Assembly: GCA_039707655.1 (NCBI GenBank)
Contig: CM077663.1
Span: 435,877,830-435,941,829, forward strand
Direction: 5' to 3'
DNA from: Elymus sibiricus
Taxonomy: Eukaryota; Streptophyta; Magnoliopsida; Poales; Poaceae
DNA length: 64,000 nt
In this document: piece by piece, positions 1-10,409 of the stretch
Numbering within the stretch: the stretch's first letter is position 1
Layout: every line of letters starts with the position of its first letter
The notes under the pieces: model-generated
What the model saw: the letters and a program-made list of their open reading frames with translations, nothing else
Databases searched by the model: none
What the model was told of the DNA's origin: nothing
Made by a program: the position numbers and the translations under genes

Positions 1-205
1 TTAAGTAGTACTAGCTACGTCCACGCATCTCTTTAGTTCTAGTTTCAATACCATTATCATGCTTGATTATTATCTGACTGAATTCTATTCTCGTAAAGTG
101 GTGCATGTGGCAGGAACAGGGGAATAATCTATGTGCATACTATGTTTGCGAGAACATTCGCTTTATGACCGAACGGCGCCCAAATGCAAGAACTCTTTGG
201 GTACG
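1..205 (+). pseudogene. CACTA-transposon Ulp1-like cysteine protease fragment
   Basis: Bases 1-95 match, in reverse complement, the intron at about 44125-44220 of CACTA element A, and 96-205 match the exon that carries the catalytic cysteine of its Ulp1-like protease. The plus-strand frame reads WQEQGNNLCAYYVCENIR, with the putative nucleophile codon at 132-134 and the upstream Gln of the oxyanion hole. The exon runs to LW, followed by a good splice donor (gtacgt) at about 200. The histidine and aspartate exons would lie left of the window. Homology stops near 205-215, where the 3.3-kb local repeat begins with no CACTA terminus between, so this is an internal piece joined by rearrangement. 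It is on the opposite strand to element A and so comes from another copy. Confidence 0.7.
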
Positions 206-212
206 TAAACAC

Positions 213-418
213 TATAATCCTGCCAATAGAGGAGGACCACAGTTGTTCAGTGATTCTCGAGTGTTCATTTGGGTTGTTAGGGCGATGCTGCTCATGGCGC
301 CACAAGCTTTTCAATCAATCTAGGTGCATGTCACCTTCTTAGATAGCGACCGACCCATATACATGCTATCACACATGTTAATAGGCTCATGAGCATCATA
401 CACTTGGGATCGTTGTTT
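213..418 (+). repeat. Fragment of the local 3.3-kb repeat
   Basis: Matches about 3228-3350 joined to 4339-4425 of unit U0 and the same part of every other unit. The Harbinger-like insertion present in U0 is absent here, so this is an empty-site allele. At about 418 the repeat passes directly into the truncated RNase gene. Confidence 0.8.
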
Positions 419-660
419 GGATCCCCAAGCTGCCCAAGCTGCAGTGCCCGCAGGAGGTCCTCTTCCACCCCTTCTGCACCTGGATACCCAACGCCACATC
501 GCTCGCCAAGATCACGTTGCCCACCGAGTCCTGAGAGCCACCCGCTCGGCCGGCGCGTCAACTGAGACTACGTACTACTGTGGCCTGGACTCTGGACCAT
601 TACATTGTGCTGGCTGCTCCGGTGAATGAATAAATGGGTGGTTGAATAAATAAAAATTTA
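419..660 (+). pseudogene. Truncated S-like RNase homologue, 3' end only
   Basis: Reads IPKLPKLQCPQEVLFHPF and on to the stop at 532-534, collinear with the last 38 or so residues of the gene at 33391-34449 (about 34333-34449). The 3' UTR, with a gaatgaataaa polyadenylation-like signal, is also shared. Exons 1, 2 and most of exon 3 are missing: upstream of 419 the sequence is the 3.3-kb repeat. Differences from the intact copy include H to C in the HPFHTW stretch and a TGA stop in place of TAA. With no signal peptide or fold core it cannot encode an RNase; it is the remnant of a duplicated gene. Confidence 0.9.
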
Positions 661-1340
661 TTCATGGTTGGGAGCTGCGACTTCCCACAAAAACATGACC
701 GTCAAACGATAATTCGAGCCTGAGCTCGAGCTCAGATGATCCCGCTGACGAAAAAAATCAAAACAAATACTAAAAAAATTCAAAAAATTCCAATTTTTTT
801 TTGTGTGGTAGATATTTTATCGCGTGAGGCCCGCTCCAATTTTCAGCCTATTTGAACATCTGAGGAGCTCTCGGCAAAAAAAACAAATCGGGTCTGAAAA
901 ATTATTGAACAGTAAACCTTTTTTACAGACCCCGATTTGTCTTTTTTTCTGAGAGCTCCTCAGATGTTCAAATAGGCTGAAATTTGGAGCGGACCTCACG
1001 TGATAAAATGTCTACCACACAAAAAAAAATTGGAATTTTTTGAATTTTTCTACTATTTGTTTTGATTTTTTTCGTGACAGGGGGAGCAGCTGAGCCCGGG
1101 AGCCGAAACGGCCCTCTCACCGTCAAATCACTTCTCTACTAGTAGATACTATGTCTTCCCTATGTACATGTGTATCAATAATATATGTGTAAAAAATAAT
1201 ACGTGAAGTATATGAATAAACAGTTCTATTATGTCTGGTGTTTAAGAATTTTTTTTATCTCGGTTTGTCTGAATTTTCGTTCATGGCTGCTTCTCCTGTT
1301 GATATATATGGATTTCAAATCTAGTTTCCCGTAAGTTTTG
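535..1340 (+). repeat. Duplicated 3' flank of the RNase gene (copy 1)
   Basis: Bases 535-706 and 1128-1340 align with 34450-34880 downstream of the intact gene, including shared stretches such as gtaaaaaataatacgtgaag. The copy is split by the MITE at 707-1118 and lacks the Stowaway found at 34620-34665, so the two flanks serve as each other's empty-site control. Confidence 0.85.
707..1118. mobile_element. Mutator-like MITE with long terminal inverted repeats
   Basis: A 412-bp foldback element. Its two arms, each about 200 bp, are close to perfect inverted repeats apart from the outermost 25 bp or so; both contain gaaaaaaatcaaaacaaata and catctgaggagctctc. It is flanked by a perfect 9-bp direct duplication, accgtcaaa (698-706 and 1119-1127), the usual target size for Mutator-like elements. 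The paralogous flank at 34600 has a single accgtcaaa, confirming the insertion. It has no coding capacity. The hairpin could give double-stranded RNA if read through (inference). Confidence 0.8.
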
Positions 1341-1341
1341 T

Positions 1342-2050
1342 GTGCACGACTACATACGGACGGCCGGTGGACACAATCCGATAAAACAAGAGCGACCAAG
1401 ACACGGGAAGTATATGGACCTACTAGTTGAAATCCAAGTGTGGGTGGCACAAACCCCGCTCAAACCATCAGGTAGACGGTCCGGTAAAACAAGAGAGACT
1501 GAGATGAGGTCTATGGACCAACGAAGCTTAATGGATGCAATGATTCAAAAAAGAGTCGAGTATCGCGGAGCTAGCTTATTGAAATGATCTGTCGGATAAA
1601 ACAAGAGCGACCGAGACAGGCAGTATGGACCGACGAAACTTAATGAAAAGAGTCAAAAATAGGGGCGTCATCAGTTGGCAGTTAACTTGACCGGTTATGC
1701 CTGGTTTCGTATGTACGTAGCTGAAATTCTAGTTATGAGCTAAGCGTTGATATGCGCGCTGCATGTAGTTGAGATCCCAGTAGGTGCCACAAACCCCGCT
1801 CAAAGCATCGGGTGGACAGCCCGATACAACAAGAGTGACCGAGACACGGGCAGTATATAGACCAATAAAGAGCGACCGAATCGGGCAGTATAGATCGAAG
1901 AAGTCCGATAAAACAAGAGCGACCGAGACGGGTAGTATAGACCGATGAAGCGTAATGCAATGATTCAAAAAAGAGCCGAGCACCATGTAGCTAATGAAGT
2001 TATGTGGATAAAAGAACAGCGACCGAGACGGACAGTTTCAAAAAAGAGTC
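1342..2050 (+). repeat. Array of degenerate short subrepeats inside the 3.3-kb unit
   Basis: A motif built on ataaaacaagagcgaccgag, then gggcagtatagaccgacgaa, gcttaatgcaatgattcaaa and agagccgag recurs about six times with variable spacing. The same array recurs once per unit (about 6030-6780, 11215-11945, 14525-15260, 17845-18575 and 58935-59700). Open frames inside it are short and not conserved as protein. Confidence 0.75.
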
Positions 2051-2284
2051 AAGCGGTCAGTAATGCTCCCTTTGTGAAGATATAAAGTGTCGCTATGAAA
2101 TTTATCTGACCATCATAAGCATATTAGTTCAGCTTATGTTAGGCAGAGAAGCTTCATAGGGACAATCATATCTTCCACAAACAGTGCAATGATGAACTTA
2201 GCTTACTGGTGGACGAGGCGGCAATTTAAACTGGTCCCGTTGCTCCTCAAGTAGAGAGGTAGGACTAAACACAAGTCCAAGGTC

Positions 2285-2695
2285 ATAAGTTCACCGAGTT
2301 CTTTCTATCGGGAACTCGGCAAATATATGGCCCCTGGCATTCCAATTATGAAAATAAAAATAGAAAAATGTTTGCCGAGTTGCCGTTAGTCAAAATCCGG
2401 CAAACGAAGGCCGCCGTCACGGCTTCGTCCATTGCTACCAGACGTGGCCCGCATGTCAGTGTTCGCCGAGTTGTTTCTGTCGGGAACTCGGCGAACTATT
2501 GTGTTCGCCGGTTTTTTTTTTTGTTCACCGAGTCGTTTTTCGTTACAACCTGGCAAACGACACTTCTCTGCCGAGTTACGAATTACCGCCGAGTTCATGT
2601 TCGGATCAAACTCGGCAGATAGAAATTCGCCGATGTCCCGAGAGAATGCACTCGGCGAAGAATTGGAACTCGAGACAAAACACGATTCTAGTAGT
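2285..2695. repeat. Subterminal-repeat relic of a CACTA-like element (gccgagt/actcggc family)
   Basis: Carries about ten copies of gccgagt or its complement actcggc, spaced 20-50 bp in both orientations, as in subterminal regions of grass CACTA elements. No CACTA terminus is visible. Related stretches lie at 5838-5875, 6815-6960 and 59950-60340, so this relic is an old part of the 3.3-kb unit. Confidence 0.5.
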
Positions 2696-3351
2696 ATATT
2701 AACTATGTAGGTGGATCAGATACCATGAGTAAAACTTATGACAACAGATATATATAGGCATACATTACAACCTAAATGGTAACAGTTTTTGCAAACAAAT
2801 ATTTCCTCCGTTCTAAAATATAAGGCGTTTTGCCAAATGTGGCAAAAAAAAAGGGGTAACTAGTGTCGCAACAAATTGGTAAATTTATGTTGTAAAATGT
2901 GCAGTTTACCCTCAAACTATTTTGCATGGTAGATATTGTCTTCGCCTAACTAGTCTAAATATAGATTTTATATGAATCGAATTTACTACATGATTAATTT
3001 TTATGGGGACCGTTGCAGCTCGCCCGTCCCCTTCATGGTATGCTTGAGGACAAAGCTCTAAGCTGTGATGTGCTTGAGGAAAAGCTCTAATTCGAAGTGT
3101 CATGTGCGCTCCTTTCACGTGGTGAATTTCGCCATCAACGCTCCGTCTGTTTGCCGCGGTGCGCCTCCGCTACCAGCTGGCCCCTCCGGTGCACAACGAC
3201 GCCAACAACGATATCGTATCTTATTATCCTGCCATCAGAGGAGGACCACCGTTGTTCAGTGATTCTCGAGCGTTCATTTGGGTTGCTCGGGGCGATGCTG
3301 CTCTTGGCACCACAAGCTTTTCGATCAATCTAGGTGCCTGTCACCTTCTTA

Positions 3352-4338
3352 GGGTGTGTTCAGTTGGAGGAACGAAGTGGAATGTAATGGGTCGGACCCG
3401 TCCCTGAAGGTCGTTCTCGTGTTTGGTTTGAAAAACGGAATGGAACAAAGTGGTTCCAGGAACGGCATATTCCCTCTTTATGCCGTTCCGCGTGGTTCCT
3501 CCAAATCGAGCGGACCACGCGGAACCGCTCGTCCATCTCTCTCGCATGAAGCCTCTGGCTTCTCCTTCTCCCGAACGCTCCAGGTACGCTCCTCCCTCCC
3601 CTTCGTCAGCACCCCTTCCCCTCCTCCCGCCGGCGGCCGGCTCCTCCTCCCACCGACGGCCGCCTCCCCCTCCTTCCGCCGGCGGCCGGCTCCTCCTCCC
3701 ATCGGTGTCCGCCTCCCCTTCCTCCCTCCGCTCCTCCCTCCCCTTTGGCCGCTCCCCTCCGCGAATCTGAGCCGGCGGCCGGCGACCGCCTCCCCCTCGG
3801 CCGGCGGCCGACTCGTCCTCCCACCGTCGGCTGCCTCCCCTTGCTCCCTCCCCCTCCTCCTACCGTCGGCCGCCTCCTTCTCGTCCCACCGGCGGCCGCC
3901 TCCCCCTTCTCCCACCGGCGGCCGGTTCCTCCTCTCCCCGGCGACCGGCGGCCGCCTCCCCCTCCCCCTCCCCTCCCCTCCCCTCACCTCCTCCCCCCAC
4001 TCCATCGATCTACACCCCCAAGCTCACTCTGTTTCCTCAAGCTAACTGATTTGTTTCCCTCATTTTGCAGCAGCTCGACCGGGAACACTCCATGTATTTG
4101 TGATCTTTATGCAACTATATTTGAAATTATTTGATGGCTGGACATATTGTACCATTTATCATTTTTTATGCGACCGCGAACATTCCATTTTCCATTGCGT
4201 GCTTCCAACCAAACACCGGAACGGAACCGACCCGTTCTACTCTTTTGGTCGTACCAAACACAGGAATGGAACGGACCCGTTCCTCTGGAATGGAACCATT
4301 CCATTCCATGACAGTTGGTCCCCCAACCAAACACACCC
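3352..4338. mobile_element. PIF/Harbinger-like (Tourist-type) element, non-autonomous, with GC-rich interior
   Basis: A 987-bp insertion with terminal inverted repeats beginning gggtgtgtt and ending aaacacaccc, flanked by TTA (3349-3351 and 4339-4341). Empty sites with a single TTA occur in all paralogous units (for example 9515). TIR plus TTA target fits PIF/Harbinger. No transposase frame is present. The interior (about 3540-4060) is very GC/CT-rich with repeated ggcggccggctcctcctccc-like blocks, and has a plausible splice donor (about 3581) and acceptor (about 4070). It looks like a captured GC-rich 5' gene fragment (inference), so its long proline-rich open frames are probably not proteins. 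Confidence 0.75.
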
Positions 4339-5200
4339 TTAGATAGCGACCGCCCCCATATATATGCTATCACACATGTGAGTAGCCTCATGAGCATCAT
4401 ACATTTGGGGTCGTTGTTTGGCTGAAATTTTCACAACCGTATGTTTGTTCTTTTTGCATTAGTCATTTGGATGGACATTCAATCACATGCTAATATATTT
4501 TCTCCATTTTAAAATGTAAGACGTTTTGTCGAGGAAATATTAACATTAAAAACTTGATAAGTTCAAGAATGACGACAAAGCAAATATCTTCAAGCATCTT
4601 GATTATATATAGGAGACCGGATAACTTTCGCTCAGTTAACACATACTATATGTAAGATGAGCATGTCATATTTTAGAGAAGGAGCAAAGTTTCATTATTT
4701 ACTAATAAACTGTAAAATTGTTCTTTGGATGTGGTTGGGTCTAGGTTCAAAAAAATTCTCCCCATTATATTCGTGTTAGTTCGGAAGGACTACCGATTAC
4801 CGAACATATCCTGGACAAGCATCGGCCGTTTTCAAATTAATGAAATGAAACCAAAAGAAATATTCTGACCGGACATGTGCTTATATTAGATGCAATTATT
4901 AAATGTAGTGGTAGAGACCTCCAAGGCTCCATTAGCCCTGTCCCATTGAAAGAGGCACAGGGGCAATCAGTTGCCACAACCTTTTGACGTATAGCTTTCA
5001 TGTCTCATTCAATATTATTCGAGAGATTTACATGAAACATTCAGAGTGGATACGAGGGCCGGTACCAATCGAAGAATGAGTAGATGTGGCCCAAGGCATT
5101 CATATGTAGATGATGGAGACAGCTTTAAAAATGCTAGTTTTAACATGTTTTGAATTGTTAATGGGGTTATTTCATGCTCCATATGTGAGAAGGATCTTAC

Positions 5201-5233
5201 TGTTGCGGAACGTTGCATGGGAAACAAAAAAAA
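5201..5233 (-). repeat. Angela LTR tip at tandem-unit junction (U0/U1)
   Basis: 33 bp identical to the tip of the Angela-like LTR at 27412-27444, beginning tgttgcggaacgttgcatgg and ending in an A-run. It is preceded by cttac, the target duplication of the full Angela element. Equivalent tips lie at 10378-10409, 13695-13726 and 17009-17041. Confidence 0.9.
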
Positions 5234-5600
5234 TGCATGCTTCACCCGTCTGAGGTATGAATCCGGGCGAACCGGTCGTAACAATCGCAGAGGTGCTCCC
5301 TTTACCCTCTACCCGAACAGATCGGGAACGTAGAGAGTAAGCACAGGAGCAAGACAACCCAGCTTTGCAAGGATCTTAAGTCCAATTGCTGCATACAATG
5401 GCGCGAATTTGTTTTGAATCGAGGTTTATATGTATAAACATGTAGGCGTGATGAACACATCGAATTGCTTCGTTAAGAAGCCCCCAGGTGCTATTTTGAA
5501 CATTCTATTTGACATGAGTATTCGCACATGAAGTACAAGTAGTTCGGTTAAGCCGAACACACCTGGGGATAATCTAAGAAGACCCTACAAAAGAAGAACA
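5234..5600. other. Private leading segment of U1-U4, origin unknown
   Basis: This 367-bp stretch opens each tandem unit (also at 10410, 13727 and 17042) but is missing from U0 and from both copies at 42736-61860. It was therefore added by the event that founded the tandem array. The minus strand has a short protein-like frame (GSTSAIVTTGSPGFIPQTGE) and the phrase cacctgggggcttct, reminiscent of grass LTR sequence. I cannot assign it to a gene or family. Confidence 0.6.
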
Positions 5601-6961
5601 ACAAATGGACTGTCATTGTGAATCTTCTCTGCATCTGTACGCACAAGAATCTCTACATACAACCAAAGAAGATACATAATCACAGTTCGCATATATATCC
5701 AAGTGATGACTGAAGCTTACGACTTATGGACAGCACGACTATTTAAGCTGGTCGAGTTGTTGCTCGTGCGGAGAGGTGGGACTAAACCAAAATACTACAG
5801 CTTTATGTGGCAGGCTCGCGAAGGATCATATATTTGCCGAGCTCATCCCTTGGGGCACTCGGCAACATAGTGACCCCAGGACTTTCTCACGTACATGTCA
5901 TCACTGGCCTTGCTAGCTGTTAGGTTTTTCCCTTATAACGAAAATCAGCATATCGTATATTTTTATTTGTAGACCAAAAACAATCGATCTGCACGTGCAT
6001 ATGCATGCGCATACGGGCGGGTGGTGGACACAACCCGATAAAACAAGAGCGATGGAGACAGGGTAAGTATATGGACTAACGAAGAGCGACCGAATAGTAG
6101 GGCAGTATGGATTAACACAGTTCAGTATAACAAGAGCGACCCAGACGGGCAGTATAGACCGACGAAGCTTAATGCAACGATTCAAAAGAGCTAAGCGTTG
6201 ATATGTGTGTTTCGCATGTAGTTGAGATCCCAGAGTGGGTGGCTCAAACCCCGCTCAAACCATCGGGTAGACGGTCCGGTAAAACAAGAGCGACTGAGAC
6301 GAGCTCTATGGACCGACGAAGCTTAATGCATGCAATGATTCAAAAAAGAGCTGAGCACTGCAGAGCTAGCTTAATGAAATGATCTGACAGATAAAACAAG
6401 AGCGAGCGAGACACGCAGTATGGACCGACGAAGCTTAATGAAATGAGTCAAAAAAGAGGGGTGTCGTCAGTTGGCAGTTAACTTGACCGGTTACGCCTGG
6501 TTTCGTATGTACGTAGCTGAAATCCTAGTTGTGAGCTAAGCGTTGATATACGCGCTGCATGTAGTTGAGATCCGAGTGGGTGCCCTCAACCCCGCTCAAA
6601 CCATCGGGTGGACAATCTGATACAACAAGAATGACCGAGACACGGGCAATATATAGACCAACAAAGAGCGACCGAATCGGGAATTATGGATCGAAGCAGT
6701 CCAATAAAACAAAAACGACCGAGACGGGCAGTATAGAACGACGAAGCTTAATGCAATGATTCAAAAAAGAACCGAGCACCATGTAGCTTAATGAAATGAT
6801 GCGAAGGATTTTTTTGTTCGCCGAGTCGTTTTTCGTCAGAACCTGGCAAACGACACTGCTCTGCCGAGTTACAAATTACCGCCGAGTTCATGTACGGATA
6901 AAAACTCGGTAGACAGAAATTCATCGAGTGCCCGATAGAATGCACTCAGTGAAGAATTGGA

Positions 6962-7488
6962 TGTTGGCGCCGCCTCCTAGCAGCGCCGCTTCTTCTTCTA
7001 CCTTGCAACTCTCTCAGCTCAAGGATTCTCTCTTGGTTTCTCTCAACAACACAAGAACACACACACGCACACAACCAAGGAAGAAGGCCATGTGACTTTG
7101 CCCAGAACCGTCTCCCTTGGTGAGCACAAAGACTACATGATTTTTCCCAGCCCTCACGGCCTCTTTTTCCATTCACTCAAAGGAAACCATTTATACAGAG
7201 GCTTGACACTGCACGGTGCATGCAGGCACAACCACCATGCACCACTCACGCCACTAACTAGCCCTATTCTCATGACCACTAACTCAACGGCCAAACACTA
7301 CTCAGCCGTATTCAGCTAACAACTTGACTTGATCCTCTCCTAGAATCGCTCTAGGCACCACACGACCAGACCAAAACTAACTCCTGGACTCACTCCAGTA
7401 CACAACTGACTCAACGACCCGGCCATCTCTAGAACATTGCATGATACGCACACATGCATATGCACACATGTCAAGATTGATCCCAACA
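6962..7488 (-). repeat. 3' LTR of the short LTR retrotransposon
   Basis: 527 bp, plus-strand tgttggcgccgcctcc to atcccaaca, matching 8293-8818. Confidence 0.9.
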
Positions 7489-8292
7489 TTTTCCCTTCTA
7501 ATCTTGACATGATGGTTCACCAAAATTTCCATCAATGACGCCTTCGCAGCGCCGAGCTCCACTCCATCTTGTCGAGGACGAGGCCTTCTCAGCGCCGATC
7601 ACCACGACGTCTTGCCGCATCGCACCGAAACATTTGCTGGCTTCGCACCAACACTCCATGATGACGGTGGCATCGCACCACCGCCATCGGCATCAAACCG
7701 ATCCGAGTGACGGCATCGCGCCATCGTCCATCTTCATAGCGGCATCGCGCACCGCGTCTCCTTGTAACGGCCTCACACCGTCGTCGTGGCAGCATCGCAC
7801 CGCCATCTCCTCCTAGCAGCATCGCACCGCAACCATCTGTTCGCGTGGCATCACACCGGCAAACACCTCCTTGTCGCGGCATCGGCCTCGTACGCGTCGC
7901 ACGTACACCTTCGCGACTATGTGGACGACGCCGTCGCAGCGCCGAACCGTGCACCATCTTGTTGTGGACGACGCCATCGCGGCGTCGGTCACCACGGCGC
8001 CGCAGCGACCGATCTTGCGGATGGCATCACACCAACCTGGACACCACCGCCGACCGGCTTCACGCCGATCCTCATGACGGCTTCGCACTGCCCTACCTCG
8101 CAATGGCGTCACACCGTTGTCTTTCATGTGGCAGCTTCGCACCGCCATCTCCATCTAGCGGCATTGCACCGCAACCGGCCACTAGCGGCATCGCGCCGCC
8201 GACGCCCTCCACCTCGCGCCGATGTCCTCCACCTCACATGGAGTCCGCCGCGGCGCCGTCGCGTCTTGGATCACCAAGGCTCTGATGCCAAT

Positions 8293-8818
8293 TGTTGGCG
8301 CCGCCTCCTAGCAGCGCCGCTTCTTCTTCTACCTTGCAACTCTCTCAGCTCAAGGATTCTCTCTTGGTTTCTCTCAACAACACAAGAACACACACACGCA
8401 CACAACCAAGGAAGAAGGCCATCTGACTTTACCCAGAACACTCTCCCTTGGTGAGCACAAAGACTACATGATCTTTCCCAGCCCTCACGGCCTCTTTTTC
8501 CATTCACTCAAAGGAAACCATTTATACAAAGGCTTGACACTGCACGGTGCATGCAGGCACAACCACCATGCACCACTCACGCCGCTAACTAGCCCTATTC
8601 TCATGAGCACTAACTCAACGGCCAAACACTACTCAGCCGTATTCAGCTAACAAATTGACTTGATCCTCTCCTAGAATCGCTCTAGGCACCACACGACCAG
8701 ACCAAACTAACTCCTGGACTCACTCCAGCACACAACTGACTCAACGACCCGGCCATCTCTAGAACATTGCATGATACGCACACATGCATATGCACACATG
8801 TCAAGATTAATCCCAACA
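8293..8818 (-). repeat. 5' LTR of the short LTR retrotransposon
   Basis: 526 bp; next to the primer-binding-like site at 8279-8290. Confidence 0.9.
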
Positions 8819-10377
8819 TTGGAACTCGGGACAAAATGCGATTCTATTAGTATATGAACTATGTAGGTGGATCAGATACCATGAGTAGAACTTACGACAA
8901 CAGATATATATATATATATACGCATACATGAAAACCTAAATGGCAACAAATTTTGCAAACAAATATTTCCTCCGTTCTGAAATATAAGACGTTTTGCCAA
9001 ATGTGGCAAAAAAAATCAATGGGGTAACTAGTGTCGCAACAAATTGGTAAATTTATGTGGTAAAATGTGCAGTTTACTCTCAAACTATTTTGCATAGTAG
9101 GTATTGTCTTCGCCTAACCAATCTAAATATAGTTTTTATATCAATATAATTTACTACATAATTAATTTTTATGGGGACCGTTGCTGCTCGCCCGTCCCTT
9201 TCATGCTATGCTTGAGGACAAAGCTCTAATCTGCGATGTGCTTGAGGAAAAGCTCTGATTCGACGTGCCCTGTGTGCACCTTTCACGTGGTGAATTCCCC
9301 ATCAACACTCCATTTGTTTGCCGCGGTGTGCCTCCGTTACCATCCGGCCCCTCCGGTGCACAGCGACGCCAACAACGATATCTTATCTTATTATCCTGCC
9401 ATCAAAGGAGGACCACCGTTGTTCAGTGATTCTCGAGCGTTCATTTGGGTTGCTAGGGGCGATGCTGCTCTTGGCACCACAAGCTTTTCGATCAATCTAG
9501 GTGCCTGTCACCTTCTTAGATAGCGACCGCCCCCATATACATGCTATCACACATGTGAGTAGGCTCATGAACATCATACATTTGGGGTCGTTGTTTGGCT
9601 GAAATTTTCACAACCGTATGTTTGTTCTTTTTGCATTAGTCATTTGGATGGACATTCAATCACATGCTAATATATTTTCTCCGTTTTAAAATGTAAGACG
9701 TTTTGTCGAGGAAATATTAACATTAAAAACTTGATAAGTTGAAGAATGACGACAAAGCAAATATCTTCAAGCATCTTGATTATATATAGGAGACCGGATA
9801 ACTTTGGCTCAGTTAACACATACTATATGTAAGATGAGCATGTCATATTTTAGAGAAGGAGCACAGTTTCATTATTTACTAATAAACTGTAAAATTGTTC
9901 TTTGGATGTGGTTGGGTCTAGGTTCACAAAAATTCTCCCCATTATATTCGTGTTAGTTCGGAAGGACTACCGATTACCGAACATATCCTGGACAAGCATC
10001 GGCCGTTTTCAAATTAATGAAATGAAACCAAAAGAAATATTCTAACCGGACATGTGCTTATATTAGATGCAATTATTAAATGTAGTGGTAGAGACCTCCA
10101 AGGCTCCATTAGCCCTGTCCCATTGAAAGAGGCACATGGGCAATCAGTTGCCACAACCTTTTGACGTATAGCTTTCATGTCTCATTCAATATTATTCGAG
10201 AGATTTACATGAAAGATTCAGAGTGGATACGAGGGCCGGTACAAATCGAAGAATGAGTAGATCTGGCCCAAGGCATTCAAATGTAGATGATGGAGACAGC
10301 TTTAAAAATGCTAGTTTTAACATGTTTTGAATTGTTAATGGGGTTATTTCATGCTCCATATGTGAGAAGGATCTTAC

Positions 10378-10409
10378 TGTTGCGGAACGTTATATGGGAA
10401 ACAAAAAAA
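10378..10409 (-). repeat. Angela LTR tip at tandem-unit junction (U1/U2)
   Basis: 32 bp of LTR tip after the cttac target, with two substitutions (cgttatatgg) and an A-run one shorter than in the full LTR. Confidence 0.9.

Larger units (their letters stand above)
2701..5233 (+). repeat. 3.3-kb repeat, leading unit U0 (second half)
   Basis: Collinear with 8835-10409, 12140-13726, 15455-17041 and 18770-20317 once the 987-bp Harbinger-like insertion at 3352-4338 is removed. It ends in the Angela LTR tip at 5201-5233. Its first half is represented by 1340-2700. U0 is more diverged from U1-U4 than they are from each other, and it is the copy attached to the RNase fragment. Two short stretches (about 2800-2870 and 4498-4545) resemble Stowaway ends (cctccgttctaaaatataag type). 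No gene recognised. Confidence 0.8.
6962..8818 (-). mobile_element. Short non-autonomous LTR retrotransposon (TRIM/LARD-like)
   Basis: A 1857-bp element with LTRs at 6962-7488 (527 bp) and 8293-8818 (526 bp), each starting TG and ending CA, flanked by a perfect 5-bp duplication ttgga (6957-6961 and 8819-8823). The uninterrupted site is present in the other units (for example gaattggaactcggg at 12131). The complement of 8279-8290 is tggcatcagagc, a near match to the initiator-tRNA-Met primer site, so the element reads on the minus strand with its 5' LTR at 8293-8818. A purine tract abuts the other LTR (complement of about 7489-7500). The 804-bp interior has no gag or pol; it is GC-rich and made of degenerate ggcatcgcaccgcc-like repeats. 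The LTRs differ at about a dozen positions. Confidence 0.9.
5234..10409 (+). repeat. 3.3-kb tandem unit U1 (with LTR-element insertion)
   Basis: Starts tgcatgcttcaccc just after the LTR tip and ends with the next tip. Removing the 1857-bp element and its 5-bp target duplication leaves about 3314 bp, as in the other units. Order of parts: a private 367-bp segment (5234-5600), the segment starting atggactgtcattgtgaatc, the subrepeat array, the CACTA-like relic, a (TA)n tract, the gaggaaaagctctgattcg segment, and the pre-Angela target. No gene is supported. Confidence 0.9.

Noticed and set aside
419..534. Independent small gene ending in TES-stop
   Set aside because: It matches only the last part of exon 3 of the RNase-like gene and has no start codon or promoter of its own.
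3356..4045. 229-residue proline/serine-rich open frame
   Set aside because: It lies inside the GC-rich interior of a Harbinger-like element, and the opposite strand is just as open. Composition explains it.
5172..5357. Minus-strand frame MSCSCAYSLRSRSVRVEGKG and its copies in U1-U4 as a gene
   Set aside because: It crosses the LTR tip and the private leader, so it is a chimera of the duplication junction; copies exist only through tandem duplication.
7535..8454. Overlapping 100-220-residue open frames on both strands
   Set aside because: They fall in the degenerate ggcatcgcaccgcc-like repeats inside the short LTR element and its 5' LTR. They show no gag or pol motifs and are low in complexity.
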